Source: Pseudomonas umsongensis (GTDB lineage Bacteria; Pseudomonadota; Gammaproteobacteria; Pseudomonadales; Pseudomonadaceae). From it: a stretch of 64,000 nt of DNA. The translations under genes and the position numbers were made by a program. The notes under the pieces were generated by a model that did no database searches, had not been told where the DNA came from, and worked only from the letters and a program-made list of their open reading frames with translations. The stretch lies in the NCBI RefSeq assembly GCF_002236105.1, contig NZ_NIWU01000001.1, forward strand, positions 1,116,001-1,180,000, written 5' to 3'. Of this stretch, positions 41,903 through 50,693 are shown in pieces; position 1 is the first letter of the stretch, and the number at the start of each line of letters is the position of its first letter.

Positions 41903-43318
41903 TCACACCTGGATCGCCTTCACTTCGACGAATTCGCCCAGCCCCTCTTCCCCCCATTCACGCCCGTTACCGGATTGTTTGTAGCCGCCGAACGGCGCCT
42001 GATAGTTGAATGCCGCGCCATTGAGGAAGCATTGCCCTGCGCGCAACTGTCTGCCCAGTTGCAAGGCACGCTCGGCACTGCCGGCCCAGACTCCGCTGGA
42101 CAGGCCAAACGGCGAGTCGTTGGCGATCTGGATCGCCTGCGCCTCATCCTCATAAGGGATCAGGCACAACACCGGGCCGAAGATTTCTTCCTGGGCGATG
42201 CGCATGCGGTTGTTAACGTCGGCGAAAAGCGTCGGGCTGACGTAGTAGCCACGCTCGAATTCCGGCGCCGCGTCGCCACCGCACAACAGGCGTGCACCCT
42301 CTTCCTGGCCGATCCTGATGTAGTCGAGCACGGTGCGACGTTGCCCGGCGGAGCACATCGGGCCAAGGAAGCTCTGCGGATCCAGCGGATCGCCCATCTT
42401 CAGGCTCAGGGTTTCCTCCAGCGCAATTTCCAGCGCCTCGGCATAACGACTGGCCGGCAACAGCATGCGGGTCAACGCGGTGCAGGTTTGGCCGGAATTA
42501 ATCATCACGTCCTGGACGCCGTAGCGCACCGCCGCCTCCAGATCGGCATCCTCGGCAATCAGCAACGCCGACTTGCCGCCCAGCTCCAGGCACACGCGCT
42601 TCACCGAAGGCGCGGCGGCCTGAGAGACGCGAACGCCGGCGCCGGTGGAACCGGTGAACGACACCATGTCCACGTCCGGGTGTTTGGCCAAGGCTTCGCC
42701 GACCTTGGAGCCCGGTCCGCTGACCAGGTTGAACACCCCCGCCGGCAGGCCGATGTCCTCGATCATCTGGGCCAGCAAGAACGCGTGCAACGGGGTTTCC
42801 TGGCTTGGCTTGACCACCACCGTGCAACCCGCCGCGAGAGCCGGGGCGAGTTTGCCGATCAACTGGTGCAGCGGGTAGTTCCAGGGGTTGATGAACGCAC
42901 AGACGCCCACCGCCTCGCGGTACACCCGCGAGTTGCCGACCTCGCGCACTTCGTCCATCAGGCCTGCGAGTTCTACGTATTGTTCAAGGCCAATGATCGG
43001 CCCGTCCACTTGCACCGAACGGCACCATTGCACCGGCATCCCCAGTTCAGTGGTGATCACCGAGGCCATTTCATCGGCGCGGGTCTTCAGTTGTTCCGCC
43101 AACGCACGGATGTAACCGGCACGCACGCTCGACGGAGTGCGCGACCATGGACCAAAGGCCCTGCGTGCAGCAGCCACGGCGTTGTCCACATCGCGTTCAT
43201 CGCCCAACGGCACGCTGCCCGCCACTTCTTCGGTGGCCGGGTTGATCACTTGCGCGATGCCCTGGCCCGACGGGACTTGCCAGCGTCCATCGATAAACAG
43301 CGACTTGTGATTAAGCAT
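41903..43318 (-). CDS. Aldehyde dehydrogenase, probable 4-guanidinobutyraldehyde dehydrogenase
   Basis: 471 aa. NPWNYPLHQ, FTGSTGAGV, LELGGKSALLIAEDA (catalytic Glu), INSGQTCTALTR (catalytic Cys) and EEIFGPV are all present. Its ATG (43316-43318) lies inside the end of aruH, overlapping it by 8 bp, so the two are translationally coupled. The AruI product is 4-guanidinobutyraldehyde, so the simplest role is its oxidation to 4-guanidinobutyrate. The enzyme I recall for this step in P. aeruginosa (KauB) is encoded elsewhere. The assignment is inferred from position. Confidence 0.8.
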   Translation of the reverse strand: MLNHKSLFIDGRWQVPSGQGIAQVINPATEEVAGSVPLGDERDVDNAVAAARRAFGPWSRTPSSVRAGYIRALAEQLKTRADEMASVITTELGMPVQWCRSVQVDGPIIGLEQYVELAGLMDEVREVGNSRVYREAVGVCAFINPWNYPLHQLIGKLAPALAAGCTVVVKPSQETPLHAFLLAQMIEDIGLPAGVFNLVSGPGSKVGEALAKHPDVDMVSFTGSTGAGVRVSQAAAPSVKRVCLELGGKSALLIAEDADLEAAVRYGVQDVMINSGQTCTALTRMLLPASRYAEALEIALEETLSLKMGDPLDPQSFLGPMCSAGQRRTVLDYIRIGQEEGARLLCGGDAAPEFERGYYVSPTLFADVNNRMRIAQEEIFGPVLCLIPYEDEAQAIQIANDSPFGLSSGVWAGSAERALQLGRQLRAGQCFLNGAAFNYQAPFGGYKQSGNGREWGEEGLGEFVEVKAIQV

Positions 43319-44501
43319 GTAGCTGAGCCTCCATCAGTTCCTGGGCGCAACGGGCGATGCGCTGGCAGGCATCGCGCAAGGGTTCAGGGCCAACCACCAG
43401 GCCGAGGCGAATATGCCCGGCCGCGCTCGGGCCGAACGCTTCACCGGCGAGTACTGAAACCCCGTGGCGATCGAGCAGGCGATCAGCGAACGCCTGGGCG
43501 CTGAGCCCGGTTTCACGGATATCGAGCATCACGAACATCCCGCCATCGGGCTTCAGGGCACGCACGCCCGGGCAATCGGCCAGGTGCTCGCACACCAGGT
43601 CGCGACGCTGGCGATAGGCTTCGCGCATGGCGTCCAGTTCCGGCAGATCACTTTCCAATGCCACGACCGCCGCATCCTGAACGAAATCCGGCGAACCGTA
43701 GAGCATGCACAGCGCGAGGTTTTCCAGGTGCGCAGCCAGGGACGGCGGCGCCACCACCCAACCCACTCGCCAGCCGGTCATGGCGTGGGATTTCGACAGG
43801 CTGTTAAGGGTCGCGGTGCGCTCGGCCATGCCCGGCAGGCTCGCCGGGCTGACGTGTTCGCTGTCGAACAGCAGTTCGCTGTAGACCTCATCGGAAATCA
43901 GCCACAGGTCGTGGGCGATGCACAATTCGGCCAACGCTTGCCAGGTGCTGCGCGGCAGGCTTGCACCGGACGGGTTGTGCGGACTGTTCAGCGCCAGGGC
44001 ACGGGTACGCGGGGTGATGCGCGCGGCGACGTCTTCGGGCAACACGCGAAAGCCGTTCTCCGAACGCACCGGCACCGGCACGACCTTGGCGCCGCAAGCG
44101 CCGAACACAGCTTCATAAGTGACGTACATCGGCTCGGCGACGATCACTTCATCGCCCGGATTGAGCACGCACTGGGCCACGCTGAACAGCGCGCACTGGG
44201 CGCCGGCCAGCACGGTGACTTCGTCCGCTGTCACCCGCTGCCCGCTGCGTTGATGGTGGCGCTTGGCGATGGCCTCCCGCAAGGCGCGCTTGCCGCGAAC
44301 CTCGGCATAGTGGGTGTTACCGGCCAACAGACTGTCGATGGCGCCCTGCACGATGGGTTGCGGCGTGTCGAAATCCGGGTCGCCCACGGACAACAGCAGG
44401 ATGTCCTTGCCCTGCTCCAGCATGGCCAGTGCACGGTAATGAATATCCCAGGCGGCAGCGCCGTCACCGGCGATACGTTGAGTCAGATCGGAAAAGCGCA
44501 T
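43311..44501 (-). CDS. aruH: Arginine:pyruvate transaminase
   Basis: 396 aa. MRFSDLTQRIAGDGAAAWDI and the rest closely follow the AruH sequence I remember from P. aeruginosa. LNSPHNPSGASLP and LNSLSKSHAMTGWRVGW carry the substrate loop and the PLP lysine. The enzyme converts L-arginine and pyruvate to 2-ketoarginine and alanine, opening the arginine transaminase pathway. It lies 24 bp after aruI in the same run, and its stop is overlapped by the aldehyde dehydrogenase start. Confidence 0.92.
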   Translation of the reverse strand: MRFSDLTQRIAGDGAAAWDIHYRALAMLEQGKDILLLSVGDPDFDTPQPIVQGAIDSLLAGNTHYAEVRGKRALREAIAKRHHQRSGQRVTADEVTVLAGAQCALFSVAQCVLNPGDEVIVAEPMYVTYEAVFGACGAKVVPVPVRSENGFRVLPEDVAARITPRTRALALNSPHNPSGASLPRSTWQALAELCIAHDLWLISDEVYSELLFDSEHVSPASLPGMAERTATLNSLSKSHAMTGWRVGWVVAPPSLAAHLENLALCMLYGSPDFVQDAAVVALESDLPELDAMREAYRQRRDLVCEHLADCPGVRALKPDGGMFVMLDIRETGLSAQAFADRLLDRHGVSVLAGEAFGPSAAGHIRLGLVVGPEPLRDACQRIARCAQELMEAQLHA

Positions 44502-44525
44502 GGCTTCATCCCCTTGAAATACAAA

Positions 44526-46133
44526 TCAGTGTGCGCAGGCATGCTTGAGTTCGATCAGGGTCACGCCGTTGCGCTTGAAGCCGTGGCGCAGGTCCGTTTG
44601 CAACTCGGCCAGGCTTTGCGGTTGGTTCACCGTGCAACCGAACGCGCGCCCGAGGGCCGCGAAGTCGGGGTTGCGCGGCAGCACGCCGATGGGCTCGATA
44701 TCCAGGCCAAGCATGTCGTCACGAATCTGCCCCAGCGCATCGTTGTTCCACAGCAACACCACCAGCGGGCTGTCCAGTTCCTCGACAGCGGTTGCCAGTT
44801 CCTGCGCGGTGTAGAGGAAACCGCCATCGCCGACCAGCACCAGGCCCGGGCGTTGCGGCGCACCGAACTTGGCGCCAATCCCGGCCGGCAGGCCGTAACC
44901 CAAGGTGCCGTAGCCGGTCGGGTGTAACCAGCTGCGGGTCGCGGCACTGTCGAACGCGTAGTTGCCGGTGTAGGCCAGTTGAGTCATGTCAGTACTGATG
45001 AAGGCGTTTTGCGGCAGCTCTGCGGCAATGCGCTCAAGAATCGACTGATGAATCGATTGCAACGGGCCATGGCTGGCCTTGACCGCTTCACGCAGTGCGC
45101 TGACCGAGGCAATCGCAGCGCTTGCATCACGTACCTCGGATGGCAGTCGCTCGAGCAGGCCACAGAGGGTTTGTTGCGCATCGCCATGCAAGGCCACGGC
45201 GCAAGGGTAGAAGTCGTTGAACTTGCGCGGGTCGATGTCCACTCGCAGCAGCTCAGCGTTGAGCGGCAGGCGCTCACGCCAGAAGTCGGTGTCGGCCATT
45301 TCGGTGCCGACCGCCAGCACCACGTCGGCCTCGGCGATCAGGTTCCAGCCCGGTTCCACACACAGTGAGGAACCGGCGTTGAGCGGCGCATCCGGTGGCA
45401 ACAAGCCCTTGCCCGCGACACTGGTGAACAGCGGCGCAGCCAGTCGGGTGCTGATTTCCTGCAGCTGCGAGGCGGCATCAAGTGCACCGCCACCGGCGAT
45501 GATCATGGGTCGTTTCGCACCGTTGAGCTTGGCCACGGCCTGATCGAGTGCAGTGGCGGATGCCGGACCACGCCCCGGACGGCGTACCACGTCGTTGCTC
45601 CAGTCACGGGCGATCGGCGCCGACAACACGTCCAGCGGCACCGAAATGTGCACCGGGCGCGGACGCTCGCTGTCGAACACCGCATAGGCGCGGGCGATCA
45701 GCTGCGGCAAGTCTTCGGCAGTCAGGGCCACCGCTGAGAATGCAGTGATCGGCGCCGTCATTGCGCGCTGATCCTGGCACTCGTGCAGGATGCCCCAGCC
45801 CTTGCCGAGGCTGGCCGTGTGGTTGACGCTGGATATCACCAGCATCGGAATCGAATCGGCGTAGGCCTGGCCGATGCCGGTGGCGGCGTTGGTCACACCG
45901 GGACCGGTGATCACGAAGCACACGCCGGGTTTACCGCTGACCCGGGCATAGCCGTCGGCCATGAAACTGGCGCCTTGTTCGTGGCGGGTCAGCACGTGGC
46001 GAATGCCGCTGCCGGGCAGTCCGCGATACAGCTCAAGGGTGTGTACACCGGGAATGCCGAACACGGTATCGACGCCGTAGTTGGCCAGCAGGCGCACCAG
46101 CGCCTGGCCACCGGTCAAGGTTTTGTCTTGCAT
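44526..46133 (-). CDS. aruI: 2-ketoarginine decarboxylase (ThDP-dependent)
   Basis: 535 aa. Three ThDP-enzyme domains: PYR domain with the activating glutamate (VLTRHEQGASFMADGYAR), a central domain, and the PP domain (LVGDGGFLYTAQE ... LLWNNDALGQI, the metal/ThDP GDG-NN motif). It decarboxylates 2-ketoarginine to 4-guanidinobutyraldehyde. The start MQDKTLTGGQALV at 46133 has GAGGACCTGAAT upstream. Adjacency to aruH makes the assignment firm; acetolactate synthase is the related alternative. Confidence 0.92.
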   Translation of the reverse strand: MQDKTLTGGQALVRLLANYGVDTVFGIPGVHTLELYRGLPGSGIRHVLTRHEQGASFMADGYARVSGKPGVCFVITGPGVTNAATGIGQAYADSIPMLVISSVNHTASLGKGWGILHECQDQRAMTAPITAFSAVALTAEDLPQLIARAYAVFDSERPRPVHISVPLDVLSAPIARDWSNDVVRRPGRGPASATALDQAVAKLNGAKRPMIIAGGGALDAASQLQEISTRLAAPLFTSVAGKGLLPPDAPLNAGSSLCVEPGWNLIAEADVVLAVGTEMADTDFWRERLPLNAELLRVDIDPRKFNDFYPCAVALHGDAQQTLCGLLERLPSEVRDASAAIASVSALREAVKASHGPLQSIHQSILERIAAELPQNAFISTDMTQLAYTGNYAFDSAATRSWLHPTGYGTLGYGLPAGIGAKFGAPQRPGLVLVGDGGFLYTAQELATAVEELDSPLVVLLWNNDALGQIRDDMLGLDIEPIGVLPRNPDFAALGRAFGCTVNQPQSLAELQTDLRHGFKRNGVTLIELKHACAH

Positions 46134-46143
46134 ATTCAGGTCC

Positions 46144-48243
46144 TCACGCATGAGCGATGCGAATCAACGCATCGACCGCGGTCGTGCCATCGGCACCGAC
46201 CAACAATGGGTTCACATCGAGCTCCAGCAGTTGCCCGGCGTTTTCGCAGGCGTAGTCGGCCACGGCGCGGATCGCCGCTACCAGCGCTTCGAGATCCGCC
46301 GCCTGGCGACCGCGGAAACCTTGCAGCAACGGGGCGCTGCGCAGGCTCAGCAAGGCCTGGCGGATCGCGCCGTCCGTGGTCGGCAGCAACAGGCTGCGGC
46401 TGTCCTTGAGCAACTCCACCAGAATCCCGCCGGCGCCAATCACCAGCGCCAGGCCAAAATCGTTTTCGCGCTTGATGCCAACGATCAGCTCGGCCAATGG
46501 CGGCTTGGCCATGGGTTCCAGCAGCAGTTGATCGAAGGCCACCTGCGGCGCGTACGCTTTAATGCTGGCGCGCATCCTGTCCAACGCGGCGCTCAAAGCG
46601 GTGTCGTCCTTGAGATTCAGTGCCACTGCACCGGCTTCGGTCTTGTGCGGCAGTTGTGCGCTGACGGCTTTGACCACCAGCGGATAGCCCAGCGCCGCGG
46701 CGTCCTTCAGCGCATTGTCTGGTGTGCTCAACACGCCGTCGGGCGTCGGCAGGCCGAATGCACGCAAGGCCTGCTTGGAATCCCATTCGTTGAGCAGTTG
46801 CCCTTCGCCCGCCAGCGCTTGAGGGCACAGCGGCACCAGTGCCGACTCGCCCAGCGTCAACAATGCCTGGCGCTTGCGTGGGTATCCGGCGATACGCCCC
46901 CACGCCGCCAAGCCGTCTTCGACGCCCTGCAAGGCCGCCACACCCTGGGCATGCAAATGCTCACGGGCGTGAGGCGGCAGCAGTTCCGGGAAAGCCGAGG
47001 TGACGAAACCGGTCTTGCCGTGACGTTCCAGCGCCTTGCAGTAGAGGTCGAGCAACAGGTCGCATTCCTTGCGCTCGCCGGTAAATTGCGCCGGGTAGTC
47101 GAGCACCAGCATCGCTGCATCGGCTGGCGTGCGCAGGGCGCTGTCGAGCATGCGGTCCAGGGCTTCGCCGTCGCCCCAGATGGCGGTGGTGAAATCCAGT
47201 GGGTTGACCAGGTTAGCGTAGCTGGGCAGCACTTGTGCCAGTTCGCTGACTTGCCCGGCATCGAGCTTGGGCAAGCCCAAGTCGTTGCGTTCGGCGTAGT
47301 CGGCGATCAGGCCAGCATCGCCACCCGAGCAGGCTAGCGCGATCAGACTGTTGCCCGCCGGCAGGTTTCCGCAGGCCGCCGCTTTCAGGGTTTCGACGAA
47401 ACTCACGGGGCCGCTGACGCGGATTACCCCGAGGCGATCGAACAGCGCGTCGTACAGTGCATCGGAACCAGATAGCGAACTGGTGTGACTGAGGGCCAGT
47501 TCGGCACCGATCTGCGACACGCCGGTTTTCAAGGCGATGATTGGAATGCCCTTCTCCAGCGCCTTGTGCGCGGCGCGGGCAAAACCCGGGACGTTCTTCA
47601 GGCCTTCCAGATGCAGGCCGATGGCGGTGACGCGCGGCTCGTCGAGCAGCACGTCCATCAGTTCGGCCACCCCCAGTTGCGCCTGGTTGCCGACCGAGGC
47701 CATGTAGGCCACCGGCAGCGAGCGGTCGCTCATGGACAGGTTGTAGGCGAAATTGCCGCTTTGGGTCAGCACCGCCACGCCCTTCTCCACCGCTTTGCCC
47801 CCATGGGCCACCGGCCACAGCGCGCTGCTGTGCAGGTAGTCGAGCAGGCCGTAGCAGTTGGGGCCGAGCAAGGCCATGTCGCCCGCGGCTTCAAGCAGCT
47901 GCTGTTGCAAGGCCTGGCCTTCGGTGCCGGTTTCGGCGAAACCAGAGGCATAGCAGATAGCGCCGCCGGTGCCGATGGCGGCCAGTTGTGAGACGCAGGT
48001 CAGGGTCAGCTCACGGTTGGTGGCGATGAACACTGCGTCCGGCCCGCACGGCAGGTCAGTAATGTTGCGCACGCAAGGCACGCCTTCGAGGCTGTCGTGC
48101 TGCGGGTTGACCAGCCACATTTGCCCTGGGTAGCCGCCCTCGGCGCAGCGCTTGAGGGCGCGGGCCATGCTGCGCCCGCCGACAAAGGCCACATGCCGTG
48201 GCGCGAGCATGCGCTTGAGGTTGTCACGAATAGTCTGGGACAT
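46144..48243 (-). CDS. ADP/NDP-forming acyl-CoA synthetase (PA4978-like)
   Basis: 699 aa with the fused alpha/beta arrangement of NDP-forming acetyl-CoA synthetases: CoA-binding Rossmann domain (HVAFVGGRSMARALKRC), succinyl-CoA-ligase-like domains (central), and C-terminal ATP-grasp (YPLVVKAVSAQLPHKTEAG; LVIGAGGILVELLKDS). The phosphohistidine region fits HTSSLSGSDALYDALF. It is 10 bp before aruI. From memory, P. aeruginosa has a homologue at the same place. It probably activates or releases an acyl group linked to the acyl-CoA dehydrogenase and hydratase of this run. Confidence 0.85.
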   Translation of the reverse strand: MSQTIRDNLKRMLAPRHVAFVGGRSMARALKRCAEGGYPGQMWLVNPQHDSLEGVPCVRNITDLPCGPDAVFIATNRELTLTCVSQLAAIGTGGAICYASGFAETGTEGQALQQQLLEAAGDMALLGPNCYGLLDYLHSSALWPVAHGGKAVEKGVAVLTQSGNFAYNLSMSDRSLPVAYMASVGNQAQLGVAELMDVLLDEPRVTAIGLHLEGLKNVPGFARAAHKALEKGIPIIALKTGVSQIGAELALSHTSSLSGSDALYDALFDRLGVIRVSGPVSFVETLKAAACGNLPAGNSLIALACSGGDAGLIADYAERNDLGLPKLDAGQVSELAQVLPSYANLVNPLDFTTAIWGDGEALDRMLDSALRTPADAAMLVLDYPAQFTGERKECDLLLDLYCKALERHGKTGFVTSAFPELLPPHAREHLHAQGVAALQGVEDGLAAWGRIAGYPRKRQALLTLGESALVPLCPQALAGEGQLLNEWDSKQALRAFGLPTPDGVLSTPDNALKDAAALGYPLVVKAVSAQLPHKTEAGAVALNLKDDTALSAALDRMRASIKAYAPQVAFDQLLLEPMAKPPLAELIVGIKRENDFGLALVIGAGGILVELLKDSRSLLLPTTDGAIRQALLSLRSAPLLQGFRGRQAADLEALVAAIRAVADYACENAGQLLELDVNPLLVGADGTTAVDALIRIAHA

Positions 48244-48260
48244 GGCAATTCTCCGGGCGA

Positions 48261-49421
48261 TCAGCGCAGCAGCGGCCGCAGCAGTTCGCGGGAAATGATG
48301 TGCCGCTGGATTTCCGAGGTGCCTTCCCAGATCCGTTCGATCCGCGCATTACGCCAGATACGTTCCACCGGACCTTCGTCCATCAGGCCCATGCCACCGA
48401 ATATCTGCACCGCCTCGTCTGCCGCGCGACCGAGCACTTCACTGGCGAACAGCTTGGCCATGCCGGCCTCACCATCGGTCATGGTGCCCTGGTCCATTTT
48501 CCAGGCGGTGTGCAGGGTCAACAGTTCGGCGGCGCGGATTTGCGTGGCCATGTCGGCCAGCTTGAACGACACGCCTTGGTAGGTGCCGATGGCCTGGCCG
48601 AACTGTTTGCGATCGGCCGCCCATTGCAGCGACACGTCCAGCGCCCGTTGCGCCTGGCCTACGCAGTTGGCGGCGACCATCACCCGGCCGGCTGTGAGCC
48701 AGGCGTTGGCCACGTCCCACCCCTTGCCGACTTCGCCCAGGACCTTATTGGCCGGTACGCGGCAGTCGTCGAAGAACATTTCGAAGGTGTGGTAACCACG
48801 GTTGCTCACACACTTGGGCCCCCGGCGGATGGTCATGCCCGGGGTGTTGCGGTCGACCAGGAACGAGGTCACGGCGTTGCGCTTCTTGCCGTTGTGTTCG
48901 TAGGTGTCGGTGACGGCAAAGACGATGGCGAAATCGGCGTGCCCGGCGTGACTGATGAAGTGTTTGCTGCCGTTGAGGACAAAGTCGTCGCCCTCACGCA
49001 CGGCGCGGGTCTTGATCGCGTTGGCGTCGGAGCCGGCACCTGGTTCGGTCAGGGCGAAGCAGTCGATTTTCTCGCCTTGGATGCACGGCAACAGGTAGTC
49101 GTTGATCTGCTCGCCGGTGCAGGCCATGAGGATCTTCGACGGCCGCGCGACAAACACGTGCAGCGCCCAGGAGACCTTGGACAGCTCACGTTCGATCAGT
49201 GCCTGGGACAAGTAATCGAGGCCACCACCGCCTACCTCCTCGGGCATGTTGAAGGCATAGAAACCGGCGGCGATCGCCTTGCCACGGATCTGCGCGGCCA
49301 ATTGCGGGGAAACTTCGTCGGCGCGGTCGACCTCGGTTTCATAGGGCAGCAGTTCCTTCTCGACGAAGCTGCGTACCGAGTCCACCAACATTTCTTGTTC
49401 TTGGGTCAGTTGGAAATTCAT
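48261..49421 (-). CDS. Acyl-CoA dehydrogenase (PA4979-like)
   Basis: 386 aa. FALTEPGAGSDANAIKTRA and YQGVSFKLADMATQI are acyl-CoA dehydrogenase signatures, and RIWEGTSEIQRHIISREL carries the usual end. The FAD fold covers the full length. The start MNFQLTQEQEM at 49421 has CAGGTAGCACCC upstream; the longer frame is rejected. It forms an alpha,beta-desaturation partner for the hydratase gene 44 bp upstream. The substrate, perhaps a guanidino- or short branched acyl-CoA, is unknown. Confidence 0.9.
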   Translation of the reverse strand: MNFQLTQEQEMLVDSVRSFVEKELLPYETEVDRADEVSPQLAAQIRGKAIAAGFYAFNMPEEVGGGGLDYLSQALIERELSKVSWALHVFVARPSKILMACTGEQINDYLLPCIQGEKIDCFALTEPGAGSDANAIKTRAVREGDDFVLNGSKHFISHAGHADFAIVFAVTDTYEHNGKKRNAVTSFLVDRNTPGMTIRRGPKCVSNRGYHTFEMFFDDCRVPANKVLGEVGKGWDVANAWLTAGRVMVAANCVGQAQRALDVSLQWAADRKQFGQAIGTYQGVSFKLADMATQIRAAELLTLHTAWKMDQGTMTDGEAGMAKLFASEVLGRAADEAVQIFGGMGLMDEGPVERIWRNARIERIWEGTSEIQRHIISRELLRPLLR

Positions 49422-49465
49422 GGGTGCTACCTGTTGTTCGAGTGCTGTTAAAGGTTTACCGAGGG

Positions 49466-50257
49466 TCAGCGACCGATAAAACGCGCCGGGCGTTTTTCCG
49501 TGGCGGCGCGCAACGCTTCGTTGCCGTCTTCGCTGCGACCGCACAACAGGCCGGCAGCCAGTTCCGCTTGCAGTTGCTCGGCCAGGCTGCGATCGGCGCC
49601 TTCGCGCATGAGCTTTTTGGTCTGGGCGAAGGCAAAGGTTGGCCCGGCGGCCAGGCGTGCGGCGAGCTCGCCAGCGACGCTCAATAGTTGATCGTCAGCG
49701 CAAACTTCGCCGACCAGGCCAGCGGCCAGGGCACGGTCGGCACCCCACAGTTCGTCGAGGAACAGCAGCCGTTTGGCTTGCTCGGTGCCGATCAACCGTG
49801 GCAGGTGCCAACTGGCGCCGGCGTCTGGCGAGTAGGCCATGCTGGTGTAGCCCGCCTTGAACCGGGCAGACTGCCCGGCGATGCGCAGGTCGCAGCACAG
49901 GGTCAAGTCCATCCCGGCCCCGACGGCGGTGCCGTTGATGGCGGCGATGGTCGGTTTATCCAGGCTGTGCAAACGGGTCATCAGGGCGTGGGCGGTTTCG
50001 GTCCAGCCGTAGGTTTCCAGTGCGCCACGCGCCTCGGCTTCGGCCCATTCAGCCAGGTCGGCGCCGGCGCAGAAACTGCGACCGCTACCCGTCAATACCA
50101 CCACGCGCACCGCAGGATCAGCGTTGAAGGCGTCGAGCAAAGCGTGCAGGTTTTTTAGCGTCGGAATGTCCAGCGCATTGCGCTGGGCGGTGCGATTGAG
50201 GGTGATCCAGGCAACGCCGGCTTCGACCTGACTGAGCAGAGAATCGTGGGTAGTCAT
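49466..50257 (-). CDS. Enoyl-CoA hydratase/isomerase family protein (PA4980-like)
   Basis: 263 aa, crotonase fold. The oxyanion hole blocks are SFCAGADLAEW and INGTAVGAGMDLTLCCDLRIA. Asp instead of Glu follows the GAGM block, and SPDAGASWHLPRLIG carries an acidic residue. These replacements point to an isomerase- or hydratase-like variant. The start is ATG 50255-50257. It is the first gene of the acyl-CoA/aruI/aruH run, and a TetR-type operator lies 55 bp upstream. Confidence 0.88.
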   Translation of the reverse strand: MTTHDSLLSQVEAGVAWITLNRTAQRNALDIPTLKNLHALLDAFNADPAVRVVVLTGSGRSFCAGADLAEWAEAEARGALETYGWTETAHALMTRLHSLDKPTIAAINGTAVGAGMDLTLCCDLRIAGQSARFKAGYTSMAYSPDAGASWHLPRLIGTEQAKRLLFLDELWGADRALAAGLVGEVCADDQLLSVAGELAARLAAGPTFAFAQTKKLMREGADRSLAEQLQAELAAGLLCGRSEDGNEALRAATEKRPARFIGR

Positions 50258-50311
50258 GCGAATCCTCGAATTATTGTGATTGGTCTGAGGTGATGCGACT
50301 TGAGGCCATAC

Positions 50312-50325
50312 TAAACGAGTGTTCA
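50312..50325. promoter_or_regulatory. Operator-like inverted repeat, site B
   Basis: TAAACGAGTGTTCA, 13 of 14 bases identical to site A read on the other strand. It lies 55 bp upstream of the enoyl-CoA hydratase start. It probably controls the hydratase-to-aruH operon. Confidence 0.6.
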
Positions 50326-50464
50326 GTAAGGCGGCAATTACTCGTGAGATTGGCTGTAACAAACCAAAATCCGCGTAAGCATCTGTTTTATCTGGATTAT
50401 TTATCTAGATTCAGCACTGCGCGTTTGGCGCTGTTACAACTTCGAACAACTACCGACAGGCGGC

Positions 50465-50564
50465 TGTAGGAGCGAGCATGCTCGCCATGGTCACCAACGA
50501 TTACGCGGGAAACCTGACACCCCGCGGCGTTCTCGGGTTCATCGCGAGCATGCTCGCTCCTACA
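50465..50564. repeat. REPIN, class 2
   Basis: Arms TGTAGGAGCGAGCATGCTCG and complement with a 60-bp spacer, in the gap between the permease stop and the hydratase promoter. Confidence 0.9.
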
Positions 50565-50581
50565 GAGAGGCCCGAAACAAC

Positions 50582-50671
50582 TGTGGGAGCGAGCCTGCTC
50601 GCGAAGGCGGCACCACACTCAACATCCCTGTTGACTGATGCACCGCTTTCGCGAGCAGGCTCGCTCCCACA
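50582..50671. repeat. REPIN, class 1
   Basis: Arms TGTGGGAGCGAGCCTGCTCG and complement. Two REPINs of different classes lie side by side here, 17 bp apart, after the permease gene. Confidence 0.9.
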
Positions 50672-50693
50672 AGGGGGGGGGTGAGACAGGGGT

